From Sphagnum compactum (Eukaryota > Bryophyta > Sphagnopsida > Sphagnales), in NCBI GenBank assembly GCA_965153455.1, contig OZ234493.1, positions 15,304,213-15,368,212 of the forward strand: 64,000 nt of DNA, given 5' to 3'. Below, piece by piece: positions 52,440-63,131 of this stretch. The notes beneath the pieces are model-generated. The model was not told the DNA's origin and made no database searches. It saw only the letters and a program-made list of their open reading frames with translations. Each line of letters starts with the position of its first letter. The stretch's first letter is position 1. Made by a program: the position numbers and the translations under genes.

Positions 52440-53637
52440 CTCTCTCTTTGTTGTGCTACAATTTTATTCTGTTTTTTTCAAAAGCATAGAAGCATACACT
52501 ATTGGTTGATCACTTTCCCTGTTACGTTCTAAGACAAAATAACCCCCACAACTAACAAGGACACATCTATATGAACATGAAATCTGGTGATATCAGTATT
52601 AGTGCTTCAATACACTTCTATTTAATCAATTCCCAGACCTTTTAACATTCCTTTGTTTAAAGGAAAGTTTCTTTATTTTTGGTCAGTTTAGTGATAGGTG
52701 CCATAATAGTAGCAAATTTGTTTATAAAACATTTGTAAAAGTATGCCATTCCATTGAATACTTGAGTCTACTGAGGATTTTTAGGTGGTGGCATGTTTAC
52801 TATTTCTTATATTTTCTTTGGATCCGATAGTTTCCTTTCTTTGGAAATAATAAAACCCAAGATCATCCCTAAAAATACCATAAATGCACATTTGTTTGGA
52901 TGTAGATTAATGCCATATTCACTGCAATTTTGAAAACATAATCTAAGCTTCTACAAATGACTTTCCACTATACACTATAAAGTCATCGAGAATATATCCA
53001 AATACTCTCTAAATGTTTTAGTAACAGCTCTCTAATATGTTGGAGGTCCATTTTTAACTCCAAACAACATCAACTTCCATATAAAAGCCCCCCAATATGT
53101 AACAAATGCAGTCTTGTATTTGTCCTTTCGAACTATATATATTTGATGATATCATGAATATCCATCCAAGAAGGGATATGCCTCATACCATATTATTGAG
53201 TTCAACACTTCATATGTGAAAGGTAATGGGTATGGATCCTTTTTTGTGGGTGCATTTCGTTTTTTGAAATCAATACAGATTCTCAGCTTGCCATTTTTCT
53301 TGGGTACTACTATTATGGGTGACAACCATGTAGTTTTTTCTATAGATTCAATGAATCCAACTGCTAACAACTTATGTATATCTTGTTTGACTATTGTAGC
53401 ATAATTTGGATTTATTCTATACTTGGCCCGATGTGTTGGTGGTATAGTAATGTTTAATTCAATTTTGTGTTGTGCTAACTTTGGTGGAATCCTTTTCAAA
53501 TCTTTGTATGTCCATGTAAAAACATCTTTCAATTCTTTCAACAACCACTCCACTTCCAACACCTTGCCTGTTTCCAACGGTGCATTAATTTTCACCATCT
53601 GTGGTTTTGCATTAGTTCCCAGATTGAGCTTCATCAA
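52440..53637 (-). pseudogene. Gypsy A reverse transcriptase, broken
   Basis: The frame at 53,637-53,152 contains KLAQHKIELNITIPP, a YRINPNYATIVKQDI block, WLSPIIVVPKKNGKLRICID and PYPLPF, then FLDGYSGYHQI in a continuing frame. Downstream (53,150-52,440) the palm region is interrupted by several stops. The normal double-Asp active site is replaced by sequence with a stop near 52,980. The connection domain with PPPKNPQ and AYFYKCFINKFA is still readable around 52,790-52,730. Confidence 0.88.
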
Positions 53638-54050
53638 TTGTTAATCCTCAGTTAACGTCCATCTAGCTATCTGCAATCCTTGTGTTTTGATGTTTGCTAG
53701 AATTTCATCCAACACAACACTCCCTAGTTGATGTATGTAGTGTGTATTTGGATACACCTTATCCTCCAGAACTACTTCTGGCTCATATCTGTTGCTAGGT
53801 ATATTCTTCTTTGTGCTTTGTACTTTAGATCCTTATTTTAAAATACTAGTCTTCACATTTGTATCCATGATCCCCCACATTTGTGGTTTTCATAGTATGA
53901 ATTGTTTCAAGTAAACTGATTGTTCTTATGGAGAACAATTCTGGCTTCGTAACAAAGATAATATCTTCTTTTCATCTATGATACCATTTTAATAATTGTA
54001 GCACAATAATACTTCTTGTCTTTTGACTTCACCTCCCAAATGTTTGGTAA

Positions 54051-54419
54051 CTATAATTGTTCTATCTCATTCCCTTGTATGGTAACAATGTTACTTCCCC
54101 AATCATGTGCCATTTTAGCATCCCTCAACCATGGTCTCCCCAACAACATGGAATAACTAGAATCTACCAAACTATTCCAAAGTACAGTAAATGTAGTTAT
54201 GTAAGGAACACCATGAACATATATCTTCAAATCTCTGATCAACCCCATTGGTTTTGTGGTTGTTTGATCTACCATCCTCAAACTATATGGTGTAGGTTTA
54301 GGCTTTGGAAGCCCCAACCTCAATCTCAATTGTTTTGTGATAATATTAACTCCATAATCACCATCCAGCAACACATCCTCTATTGTATTTTTCCCAATTT
54401 GTACTTGGATAATTGCCAT
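54051..54419 (-). pseudogene. Gypsy A aspartic protease
   Basis: Translation reads VLLDGDYGVNIITKQLRLRL, then YSLRMVDQTTTKPMGLIRDL and SMLLGRPWLRDA. The retroelement protease active site, normally D-(S/T/G)-G, reads DGD here. The C-terminal LLGRPWL motif is intact. The frame is open, but its neighbours are broken. Confidence 0.83.
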
Positions 54420-55021
54420 ATGATTATCTATTGCTACAACAATTATCCCTACTTTTGGTACTCAAGAACCAACTTGTTTATACATGGTTTTTTTATTTAC
54501 ATTTTGAGTTTTCTTTGGTTTCAATTTCTTCCAATTATATCTCTTTAGCTCAAGAGCTATTTAAGCAATTGCCATAAGTTCAAAGTATAACTTGTTTCTA
54601 GCATCTGCTTACCAAAGTCCAGAATTTTTTTTTTTATTGTGATCAATTTCCCTTATGAATTCACTACTTCCTAAGATTTTTGTGTGTCCATAAGAGTAAT
54701 ATTTGGCATACTCGGGCAGGTTGTGTTCGTCCCTCCATGGATGTGGATGGCCCTTTTATATGGGTTTGTGTTTTCTACATTTGTTAAATTGTTTCCACCA
54801 TCGACTACTTCAACCGCTCTTCTTTCTCCTAGTCAGCAACATTTTTTACTTTTCTTGGTTCTCTATGTTTGAACACATGTTCTTCAATTAATTTACTTCT
54901 TGTGGTAACATTAACATCCACCATGTTCACATTTGCAATGATTGTTTGTGTCTTAACAACAGGTTGAACCTCTACTATTATCACAGATTTCCCATGAATA
55001 TTTTCTACATCTCAGCAAACT

Positions 55022-55069
55022 TTGGACAATTTGTCATTTTATGTCCATTCAAACCATAGATGTGACATG
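55022..55069 (-). pseudogene. Gypsy A gag zinc knuckle remnant
   Basis: Minus strand reads CHIYGLNGHKMTNC, a CCHC-type knuckle with the second Cys replaced by Tyr. Confidence 0.7.
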
Positions 55070-55238
55070 CATATGAAGATGTTGTCTATGTTTTTTGACT
55101 TGGTTGTGCCGCTTGTGTGGTTGCCCTTGGTCTGCTTTCACGTTTCCACATTGTGATTTGTCATCCCATAATTTATGCAATGTTTATCAATCTTCCCTGT
55201 ATACTTGTGTTTTTGCTAATATTGCCTGTTTGATACTA

Positions 55239-55392
55239 CACTACTACAAAATGTGGGTGCAGTTCACTAGTCCCCATTCACTAGACCAGTGAATTCATTG
55301 TTTCTTCACTGGTCTTCGTTCACTACAACTAGTGAATTCATTCAAAATCCAGTGAAATCACTTGGCGTACAAGGACACATTTTGTTGTAGTG
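55239..55392. mobile_element. 154-bp MITE with CACTAC-type inverted ends, nested in Gypsy A gag
   Basis: The left end CACTACTACAAAATGTG and the right end CACATTTTGTTGTAGTG are 17-bp terminal inverted repeats with one mismatch. The interior holds several CACTAG/CTAGTG and CAGTGAA/TTCACTG pairs that could fold into a hairpin. No clear target duplication was seen. The termini recall CACTA-class ends, but a 3-bp duplication is not visible, so the superfamily is open. Confidence 0.72.
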
Positions 55393-55399
55393 TTATGTG

Positions 55400-57300
55400 G
55401 TACTAACAATGCAAACCTTGCTTCTGCAGTAGTCATACCTTCTTCACACAACATTTATGCTTCCTTATGTTATTATAATGTTGATCGCTTCATCCTTGTA
55501 GTCGTAATTTTGAAGTATGATTGTAAACTCGCTTGAAACATAGTAGTTAAGAAAATTATCTATGGTTAGTACTTGTAAACCATGAGCCAACTTCTGAATC
55601 TGCTCATAACAAACTTCCACCCTTTTAGTCTCCTCATGCTTCATGTTCTTCAATTCCATGTAAATTTGTTTGTCATTTTGAGTCTTCCAATGACATTTAC
55701 AAAATGGTTGTGTAAGCTCCGAAAAAGTACAATCAATTATGGCACTAATCCGATGTCACATCTTTTAGCATATAACTAAACGCATTGATGATATACTCTT
55801 TAGAAGTCTCTGCATTTTCTTTTACTACAGAATTGAACATTCTGACATGAAAATCTGGATCAACATCTTTTTTGAAATTAGGATACTTAAAAGCTACCTT
55901 TGTTTAGCCTAACCTAATGGCCATCTCTGTGATCAAGAATTGGTACAATTACAATAATTGATTCTCAATATCCTCCTCTTGGATGCACAACATCTGCACT
56001 TTTGTACCTTCTAGCAGCCATTGAACTCATCATTGGTCAATATGTAGTCCTGTTCACATGAATAGTCGTTATTGGATTAGTAAACACCATTTGAGGTATG
56101 CCAACAACTCCAATAATAGCTGATGGTAGTGCCGAACTTTGATTCAAATTCCTGACTACTGAGACTCCACCTGATCCATTGCCCAATTTTGCGGCAGATT
56201 CAATTAGTACTCCCTTTTTGACAACATCTATGTTGGGCATAACAACCGTTTCCACTCTTATGGTCGTTATACCTACACCAAGTGATTAAGTAATTCCTAC
56301 TCTAACATTTTTTTTTGAGTTTCAACAATTGTCGCTTTTGACACTATTGGTGGAGGTGTGTTGATGCAAGATCGATAATGTTCCATTCTATGGTTACCCA
56401 TTGGTATCCACTATAGTGTAGTATGTGGATGTGAATACCCCTTTAGTTCTTTGCTATTGGTTTGAGTAGATGAACAAATTTGTCGACTTTGTGTTCCTAA
56501 TTGGCTTTACAACTCCATGTTTGTTCTAGACTATAGGAATTCCTAATTCTTGTTCTTGTGGTTGATCCATTAATGCTTTTGCCACATTTTGTAACACCAC
56601 ATGCCTAGCAATACCTGTTTTGATGTGAAAAGGTACAAAAAAAAATCCATGATTGCATGTCCTTCTTCACAGAATGCACAAACCCTTGAAAGTAATTTGA
56701 TAATCTTTGAATCCACAAATTCATGATCCCATGTTTCGGTTGTGTGCCTTGTTTGATCCAACTCTGGATTCCTTTAATGTGAATATGACTGTGATATTTC
56801 ATCCAACACATTCACTTGTGTCTCCACCTCCCAATGTTCCACTAGTTCATAGTAATCTAAAGATGCAGACTAATACATAAACATGGGTTGTATACCTCCC
56901 ATAACATCCTTCCTTCGATTAGTCACCAATTCTGGACTTGAGATTTCTTACGATTAATCATGTACTATAAAAGTCCCTGCTCCGTTTAGATCTTTACAAC
57001 ATTGAACCACAGATTGCAGCTGAGAAATATATTGCATCCGCTCATTCGGATGAATAGTTGATTGCATTTTTCTCTGTGGAAATCATCGTATGGAATTATG
57101 CCTTTTCTAAAGACCCCCCAGTCCATATGTCTCACCGTACCACTTCTTGTGGTAGAAACAACCTATGCCCTGTAGGCCTTTCTTTCGTTTTCAACATTCG
57201 TTTGTCCAACACCAGATTTCGATATGGGGTTTTTGTAAGCCCTACATATTCTTCTATATTTTTAGGATTGTCTTCTATTCGACTTTCAATAACTTGCCGA
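55400..57300 (-). pseudogene. Gypsy A gag region, broken
   Basis: The frame at 55,659-55,465 reads ELKNMKHEETKRVEVCYEQI, QKLAHGLQVLTIDNFL, a capsid-like gag block of plant Gypsy elements. Further frames (56,255-56,037; 56,761-56,570; about 57,060-56,820) look like gag flanks but are separated by stops. The start is not determined. Confidence 0.6.
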
Positions 57301-57570
57301 TTTGCCTCCAAGTTTAATTGTCACTATAAATTCCAAATCACCATCTGATTCATCTTGTTTCACAATTCTTTGTCTACAGAATCTGTAGATTGCTCTGTAG
57401 TCCTTACGACGTCAACCACGTAGACCTCTAATATTTTTTAACATACCCCTTAAAATTCTAAATTGAAAAAAAAACACCACTACTCATCTGAACGCTGTCA
57501 TCTATAGTATACAACAAAATTTGTAGAAAACCTTCCCATTATTGGAAGAAAGAATAGAAAAAAAAATTTC

Positions 57571-57588
57571 CCCACAAGATGGTTGCCA
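57571..57588 (-). other. Candidate tRNA primer-binding site of Gypsy A
   Basis: Minus strand reads TGGCAACCATCTTGTGGG just inside the candidate LTR end, separated from it by two bases. It is complementary to a tRNA 3' end terminating in CCA. The tRNA identity is not certain; an Arg-type tRNA is possible. Confidence 0.55.
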
Positions 57589-57590
57589 AA

Positions 57591-58043
57591 TGGTAGAAGT
57601 GAAATTTAAATTCCTATAGAATATTTCATTTTACTATAACAATATATTTGCATTTCAGATGCATATGTTCATTATTTCTATCTTAAGCCGCAACAAACTT
57701 AACACTACCATTCATTCCAACATCAAATTCATGGTTATTGCATATAACCAGAATCTGCACTTTAAAATACATTATAAAAAATTCTAGAAATAAGATTACA
57801 ATTCATTTCATCATAATTTAACACTACAAAAAATTCACAAGAGATGAACATAGAATTCACTATAGAAGTTTATGCTTTTCTGCATTACTAAAAACATGAA
57901 TCCAAATTACAACATAATTCCATGTTTTTTGAAAAAAATCCAAAGCAACACGTAAAATCTATGTTATATCATAATAAAATTTGTGGTTCTCTATTGCAAG
58001 TATCTTTAGCTTTTCCTATTCTTCCCTGAAACTCTATGTCTCA
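57591..58043 (-). repeat. Candidate LTR, 453 bp, between two Gypsy elements
   Basis: Begins TG and ends CA (TGGTAGAAG ... TATGTCTCA on the plus strand). A primer-binding-like site lies just outside the left end and a purine-rich tract, on the minus strand, just outside the right end. It could therefore be both the 5' LTR of element A and the 3' LTR of element B. No second copy is visible in the window, so boundaries rest on these flanking signals only. Confidence 0.5.
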
Positions 58044-58068
58044 TCTTTTCCTCTCTCCCTCTTGTTCT
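58044..58068 (-). other. Candidate polypurine tract of Gypsy B
   Basis: Minus strand is almost pure purine (AGAGGGAGAGAGGAAAAGA at its end) immediately before the TG of the candidate LTR. Confidence 0.5.
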
Positions 58069-58099
58069 CTAAAACTTTCCCCTTTTGAATTATGTGAAG

Positions 58100-58680
58100 T
58101 CACATCATCATGATCCAAACAACAAGAATTCAAAATTCAAACTAGCAAAGTTTTTTTACTAGTCCATATCCTAATTGTCTTGTTCATCCAAAATCACATA
58201 CTCATCGTACCCCCTTAACAATAATCTCCAAATTGGAACTTCTCCTCCGTATTTTTTTGTTGAGTCCACAGAAATTTGTTCCACTGGTTGGTTCCCACAT
58301 TGTTATGAGCTTCTAATCTATTCTCCTATAAATTTTTCAGTTTTGTAATTCTGGATGTTAGCACTCTGGTTGGTTTTGCATTTCTGTGCTGACATAACAT
58401 ATTATGTTGGCATTAGAGGATGTAAACCATTAACTAACTGGTAGGGTGTATAATTTGTTACCACCTTGTAAGCAATCCTATATGAAAATAAAATTGTAGA
58501 ATATGTTCATCCTAGTCTATTCTTTTCTCATTAACCAACTTGGTCAATAGTCTACTAATGACTTTGTTAGTTGATTTTGCTTGTCCATTTCCCTATGGAT
58601 AAATATAGTACAACTAACATGCTTTAATAGAAATTGTTCTGTAGATGTTTTATTGTGTCATTGATGAAATGTGCTCCCTA
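58100..58680 (-). pseudogene. Gypsy B integrase C-terminal part
   Basis: In broken frames the minus strand reads YPMGNGQAKSTNKV then RLLTKLVNEK near 58,590-58,510, the block with the third catalytic residue position (here Lys instead of Glu in GQAKSTN). LVYGLHPLMPT follows near 58,430 and a weak chromodomain-like or tail region after that. Stops are abundant. Confidence 0.7.
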
Positions 58681-58923
58681 ATATGTAATTATGGTCAATG
58701 GACATCCAAATCTGGTCAGAATATACTCATACAAAAATTTGGCTATAACTATTGTAATATTGGTTCTGAGTGCCTTTGCCTCTATCCACTTGGTTGCATA
58801 ATATGTGGCTACCAAAATGTATTTGTTTCCTGTTAGTCTTCCTGTTGATTTAATCGGACCTATAAAATATAGACCCCACTTCATAAAAAGTTCTTCTAGA
58901 AGTATTGTTACCAACTTGGCCAA
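58678..58923 (-). pseudogene. Gypsy B integrase core, N-terminal half
   Basis: Reads MKWGLYFIGPIKSTGRLTGN, KYILVATYYATKWIEAKALR, then RFGCPLTIIT. The first catalytic Asp (usually WGLDFIGP) is Tyr, and the conserved Asp in VATDYATKW is also Tyr, so it cannot be active. Confidence 0.88.
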
Positions 58924-58950
58924 ACTTTTTGTTTTGAGTCCTCTAATTTT

Positions 58951-59172
58951 CTAACAGTTATCATAGCTTTTGAAAAAATCATGAGTATCCTTGAATAAAG
59001 TTGGCCACCAATATCCTGCGTTTAGAATTTTCTTTGCAGTAATATCTACAACAAACTGTCTTCTAGCCATTATTTCATGTAGTTCTTTCAAAACAATTTG
59101 TGCTTCTAAGGTGGTCAAACATCTATGCATTATGTTGTCTTGTCCCACTTTGTACATAGTTCCTTTTTTCAT
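58951..59172 (-). pseudogene. Gypsy B integrase zinc-binding domain (H2C2)
   Basis: Contains HRCLTTLEAQIVLKELHE, a WWPTLFKD block and CYDNC-like end (KSYDNC), the order of the H-H-C-C domain. The His pair is recognisable, but the first Cys is Ser. Confidence 0.82.
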
Positions 59173-59249
59173 AATGAAAGGTTATGCCTTTCTGGCCAAC
59201 TCTTATTTCTAAGTTAGGTTTAGAGTTTCTAGCATCTGACATGTTTCTA

Positions 59250-59900
59250 AATAGGTTTTTATTTGTTGCATCCATATAGGTTCTATAGAAAATAACGATG
59301 CATCCACAAATTGATCTGGGACACCCAATGGTTCTAAACTATTTGGCAATTTGGATAAAACATCAACAACTACATGTGTTTAACCAGGTTTGTGACTATT
59401 ATGAATTCATACTCCAAGAATAACAACCATCTTACTATCCTTCCTGACACCTGTGGTTTATTGACCAAGTACACCAGACCATACGGTCTATACAAATTTT
59501 TTTTTTTTTTCCCAACAAAAAAATCTAAACTTATGGAAAGCATAAACCATTGTTAAGGCTTCTCTTTTTGTAATAATATAATTTTGTTATGTTTTATTGA
59601 GCAATCTAGAGGCATATATTATAGGCCAGTCGTATTTACCAATTGGGTTCTATGCCACATTGCATCTATTGCCAAAAGTGATGCATCTGTGTGCACATGA
59701 AACTCCAATTGCCAATTTGGAGGAATTAGAATTGGTGCTTCCATGTACTTATGCTTGATCTAATCCTAAGCTTCTTGACATTATGTGGTTTAGATAAAGG
59801 GTTTTATTTCCTTCATCAACTTGGTGATTAGTGCCATGATAAAGGCAAAGTTCTTGATGAAACATCTATAAAAATTGAACCATCCCATTAAAAACTTGAA
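59250..59900 (-). pseudogene. Gypsy B RNase H region, heavily broken
   Basis: Lies between the RT and the zinc domain. The minus strand around 59,500-59,380 contains FVYFLV- and LEYEFII-like remnants parallel to element A's RNase H. A 13-T tract at 59,498-59,510 adds a frameshift. Confidence 0.5.
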
Positions 59901-60099
59901 TCTACTGTGGATTGGTAGGTACTAGCATATTCACTATTGCTTAAACCTTTTTAGGGTTTGGTAATTTTCCTTCCTTAAAAACTATGAACCCTAAAATCAA
60001 TCCTCAAAATACCATAAGTGGCACATTTCTTCGGGTTAAGATTAGTTTTATATTCTTTGCATTTTTGAAAGTAAAGTTTGAATTTCATCAAATGATTCT

Positions 60100-60728
60100 C
60101 CATATCACTATAAACTATGAAATCATCCAAAATATTTTCATGAACCAATCTAAATACTTTCTGAAGGTTTTGTTAACTGCTCTCTGGAAGTTGGTGACCC
60201 ATTTTTAACACCAAATGGCATCATCATCCAAGCAAAAGCTCCCCAATCTATTACAAAAATTGTTTTGTATCTATCCTCAGGGGCTATTGAAATTTGATGG
60301 TATCTTAAATATCCATCTAGAAATTAATAAGTTTCATACCCTACTATGATGTTCAGTACCTCATTAGAAAATGGCAAAGGATAAGGATTTATTTTTGTTG
60401 CCGTATTGAGCTTCCTGAAATCCACACAAATTCTCAATTTGCCATTCTTCTTAGGCACTACCACTATGGGTGATAACCATGTAGCCTTTTCTATTGGTTG
60501 AATAAATCCAGCTGCTAACAATTTGTCAATGTCTTGTTTAAGAACTATAGCATAATTAAGGTTCAATCTATACTTTGCTTGATGTGTTGGTGGAATTGAG
60601 GTATCACATTCAATTATGTGTTGAGCCAATTTTAGAGGTATGCCTTTTAGATCTTTGTAAGTCCAAACAAACACATCCTTGAATTCCTTAAGTAGCATTT
60701 GAAGCTCCTTAGTCTTCTCCTTTGTCAA
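60100..60728 (-). pseudogene. Gypsy B reverse transcriptase, partial
   Basis: The frame at 60,728-60,324 contains LLKEFKDVFVWTYKDLKGIP, a YRLNLNYAIVLKQDI block, WLSPIVVVPKKNGKLRICVD and NPYPLPF. The palm motif region downstream (60,320-60,100) is frameshifted. Confidence 0.87.
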
Positions 60729-61292
60729 TTGTGAATTAACCTTGGTGTATTGTGGATTTGCCTATGTGCCAAGATTTAGCTTAATAAGATGTTGTTCTTT
60801 AGTCAAAGTCCAACTTGCTATCTGAAGATTTTGTACTTATATTTTTGTTGGTGTCTCATCCACTTGAATATCATTTTACCTATGATGGTAATAGGTTTTT
60901 AGATAAACCTTGTCTTCCAATGAAACCTCTGGTTTGACACAAAAGTCTTCTGATTTCATTGTTGAAGGCACCACTTCTGTAGCTATTTGATCTGATGTCC
61001 TTTGATCTAGATCAAATTCCTCAGTGCTTTTGATTTTCGACACTCCAACATTCAACAATGAAACCATTTTTTTTGTGAGAGTAATTGTGCCAATTGAGAA
61101 TAATTATGGTTTTGTCTCAAAGATTATATCTTCCTCTCATTTGTTAACCCTTCCATCAAGTCATAACAAAAAAGTACTTGGGGCCTTCTAGTTTCTACTC
61201 CCAATTTCCTGTTAACTGATATTGTTCTAATTGTTCCATTACCTTGAACAATAATGACATTGTTACCCTAGTCATGTGTAACCTTTGCATCT

Positions 61293-61541
61293 CTAAGCCA
61301 AGGTTTTCCTAACAACATAAAATAGGTAAAATATACCACACTGTTTTTCATTATAACAAATGTGGTTAATATATGGAATACCATGTATGTGAATTTTCAA
61401 ATTTCTAATGATTCCTAAAGGTCTAATCGTATTCTGATTTGCCATTCTGAGGTGGTATGGAGCTGGTCTTGGTGTGGGTAAACCTAACTTTGTTTTAAAT
61501 TTTTTTGTAATAATGTTCACACTTGCTCCTCCATCTATCAA
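61293..61541 (-). pseudogene. Gypsy B aspartic protease
   Basis: Reads MIDGGASVNIITKKFKTKLG, then YHLRMANQNTIRPLGIIRNL and HIHGIPYI. DGGAS is the active-site region. The C-terminal end is lost by a frameshift (compare the LLGRPWL motif in element A). Confidence 0.83.
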
Positions 61542-62104
61542 AACATCCTCAACAATGTTCTTCCCAACTTATACTTGGATAACTGCCATCTGGTTATCAA
61601 CCTCTATAGCTGTTGTGTTTAGTTTAGAATGTGTCTCAACCACTGTGGTTACATTAGGCTTTGATATATGTTTAGTAGTTACATTAGGTTTTTCTGGCTT
61701 CAAATTTTGCCACATATATATTTAAAGATCTGGTGTTATTTTCAACAATTGATCTAACTTCAAAGTATAGGTAGTCTCCAACATCTTGATATCTTGGAAT
61801 ATTTGTTCCATGGACATAACTCTATTGATAGGATTAGCAGACAAACTTTGTGATACAATTGGTTTTGTGGACACCTCAGATTCTGGCAATCTTGTCCAAC
61901 TTGTACTCCATTCTGCATTCTCCTTTGGAATCAGATTTTGTGGTGGGTCTTCTGCTTACGTCTCCTATATAGTCTTGTTAAAAGATTGTTGTAATATCTG
62001 CTCCTCTTCCTAGTTAGCAACAAACTTTTTCTTAATTGCCTCTTTGTCCTTAAACACATGTTTTTCAATAACCTTGCTCCTGGTGATGGTATAACCTTTA
62101 ACGG

Positions 62105-62249
62105 CGAGGTTCAAACGAGGAAGGGCTTATGGTGGATACCTAGGCACCCAGAGACAAGGAAGGGCGTAGCAAGCGACGAAATGCTTCGGGGAGCTGAAAA
62201 TAAACATAGATCCGGAGATTCCCGAATGGGTTAACCTTTTGAACTGTTG
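62105..62249 (+). rRNA. rrn23: Plastid 23S rRNA 5' fragment
   Basis: Begins near GGTTCAAACGAGGAAGGGCT and continues with GGTGGATACCTAGGCACC, AAGGAAGGGCGTAGCAAGCG, ACGAAATGCTTCGGGGAGCT and GATCCGGAGATTCCCGAATG. This is the first 140-odd bases of plastid 23S rRNA (full length about 2.8 kb). Several positions show CG changed to TG or CA relative to the usual plastid sequence (GCTTATGGTG, AGAGACAAGG, CCTTTTGAAC). A dead fragment. Confidence 0.93.
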
Positions 62250-62500
62250 CCGAAAGACTCATTTGTTGCAAATTAGTTTCAAGTTTTCCATTCTTCGATC
62301 CTTGAATAAGCAAAACTAAAATACGACGAGCGTCTTTACTTAGGGGTTCCCACGGTGGGGGTAAATTTTTACGTCCAAATTCTCGCCATTGATCGGAAAT
62401 CCAAAATTTGAGTTTATTATCTCCCTTCGATAAATGTAATAATTTCCTATTCTTTTTCAGTTCATAAATCTCCTCCGTCAAAAGCCAAGGTGATTTCGAC
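62250..62500 (-). pseudogene. Unidentified conserved-looking frame inside the organellar mosaic
   Basis: The minus-strand frame reads [77 protein letters not shown]. Its amino-acid composition and the lack of stops suggest a genuine gene fragment, presumably organellar given its neighbours. I could not name the gene. The frame runs on artificially into the rRNA fragment at its end. Confidence 0.5.
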
Positions 62501-62600
62501 TCTGACTACGAGAAAACCACCGATCCACATGTGATGTGTAAATAGAGAGAGTTGGGTACCATAATCAGTAGCTAGATATGGATAAGGCAACAATGTGGTT

Positions 62601-62797
62601 AGAGCTCGGGAACATAAAAAAATCAGCTTGCATAGTCCTTTATGGCTTCAATGGGGAACAAATTTGCGAGTAACTACTTCGAGAAATCGTGAAAAGCCCA
62701 TTGAGGTTCAATACGACCCTTTAGGCACTTCTTCTCAAATTTATGAACATTATCAACTTGGAAGAAATAAAGAAGAATTTTTTTTTGGTATTTATGT
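62601..62797 (+). pseudogene. rpoC1: Plastid rpoC1 C-terminal fragment
   Basis: The frame contains [37 protein letters not shown] and IYEHYQLGRNKEE, the C-terminal region of the plastid RNA polymerase beta-prime subunit. It lacks everything upstream and the last residues, and is cut at about 62,797 within GIYV, joining trnD. The left boundary is uncertain (62,500-62,610 not assigned). Confidence 0.85.
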
Positions 62798-62856
62798 TTG
62801 AACCCGCAACTTCCGTCTTGACAGGGCAGTACTCTAACCGATTGAACTACAATCCC
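62797..62856 (-). tRNA. trnD-GUC: Plastid trnD-GUC, 3'-truncated
   Basis: Minus strand reads GGGATTGTAGTTCAATCGGT, then AGAGTACTGCCCTGTCAAGA and CGGAAGTTGCGGGTTCAA. Anticodon GTC is at 62,822-62,820 in a CTGTCAA loop. The T-arm is cut and the 3' acceptor strand is missing where rpoC1 sequence is joined. It cannot be functional. Confidence 0.9.
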
Positions 62857-63054
62857 ATTAAATATGAATTTATTATGTCAATCCATAAGCCTTTGTGTCA
62901 AATGAATTCTGGAATGTAGAATAAAAAATAATAAATATTTTTTATTTTTTGCGGGATTTCCCATACCTCCCCCAGGAAGGTCGAGAAATACCAATAATAT
63001 TAAGAAAAAATAAAATAAAATTTAACCAATTTTTAGTTTGGTAAAACCGAAATT
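62857..63054 (-). other. Plastid trnY-trnD spacer
   Basis: A 198-bp AT-rich spacer between trnY and trnD, both on the minus strand in the plastid order trnY then trnD. The two tRNAs therefore probably arrived as one piece. Contains ACCTCCCCCAGGAAGG and no gene. Confidence 0.6.
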
Positions 63055-63131
63055 GGGTTGAGCTGGATTTGAACCAGCGTAGGCATTACCAGCGGATTTA
63101 CAGTCCGTCCCCATTAACCACTCGAGCATCG
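63055..63131 (-). tRNA. trnY-GUA: Plastid trnY-GUA, missing 5' terminal bases
   Basis: Minus strand reads GATGCTCGAGTGGTTAATGG, then GGACGGACTGTAAATCCGCT and a long variable arm, then CGCTGGTTCAAATCCAGCTC and AACCC. Anticodon GTA is at 63,101-63,099. The first four or five acceptor bases are replaced by nad2-derived sequence, so the acceptor stem cannot close. Otherwise it is a class II plastid tRNA-Tyr. Confidence 0.9.

Larger units (their letters stand above)
52100..57590 (-). mobile_element. Gypsy-type LTR retrotransposon A, decayed and 3'-truncated
   Basis: Minus-strand order: primer-binding-like site (57.58 kb), gag (about 57-55 kb), zinc knuckle (55.05 kb), protease (54.4-54.05 kb), reverse transcriptase (53.64-52.7 kb), RNase H (52.43-52.1 kb). 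The protease-RT-RNase H order without an integrase ahead of RT is that of Ty3/Gypsy. Homology stops just after RNase H, so integrase and 3' LTR are missing. Many stops and frameshifts show it is inactive. A 154-bp MITE interrupts the gag region. Confidence 0.85.
58044..62095 (-). mobile_element. Gypsy-type LTR retrotransposon B, decayed and 5'-truncated
   Basis: Minus-strand order: truncated gag (62.09-61.7 kb), protease (61.54-61.29 kb), reverse transcriptase (60.73-about 60.1 kb), RNase H (about 59.9-59.25 kb), H2C2 zinc domain (59.17-58.95 kb), integrase (58.92-about 58.1 kb), polypurine tract. It is related to element A but clearly diverged (compare the protease and RT blocks). Its 5' LTR and most of gag are absent because organellar DNA begins at about 62,095. 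Confidence 0.85.

Noticed and set aside
62140-62481. Single 113-codon protein spanning to 62,140
   Set aside because: Its C-terminal third is antisense to the plastid 23S fragment. Only about 62,250-62,500 could be a real gene piece.
62797-63131. Functional tRNA genes
   Set aside because: trnD lacks its 3' half of the acceptor/T-arm and trnY lacks its first acceptor bases, so neither can fold fully. Both are plastid-derived fragments.
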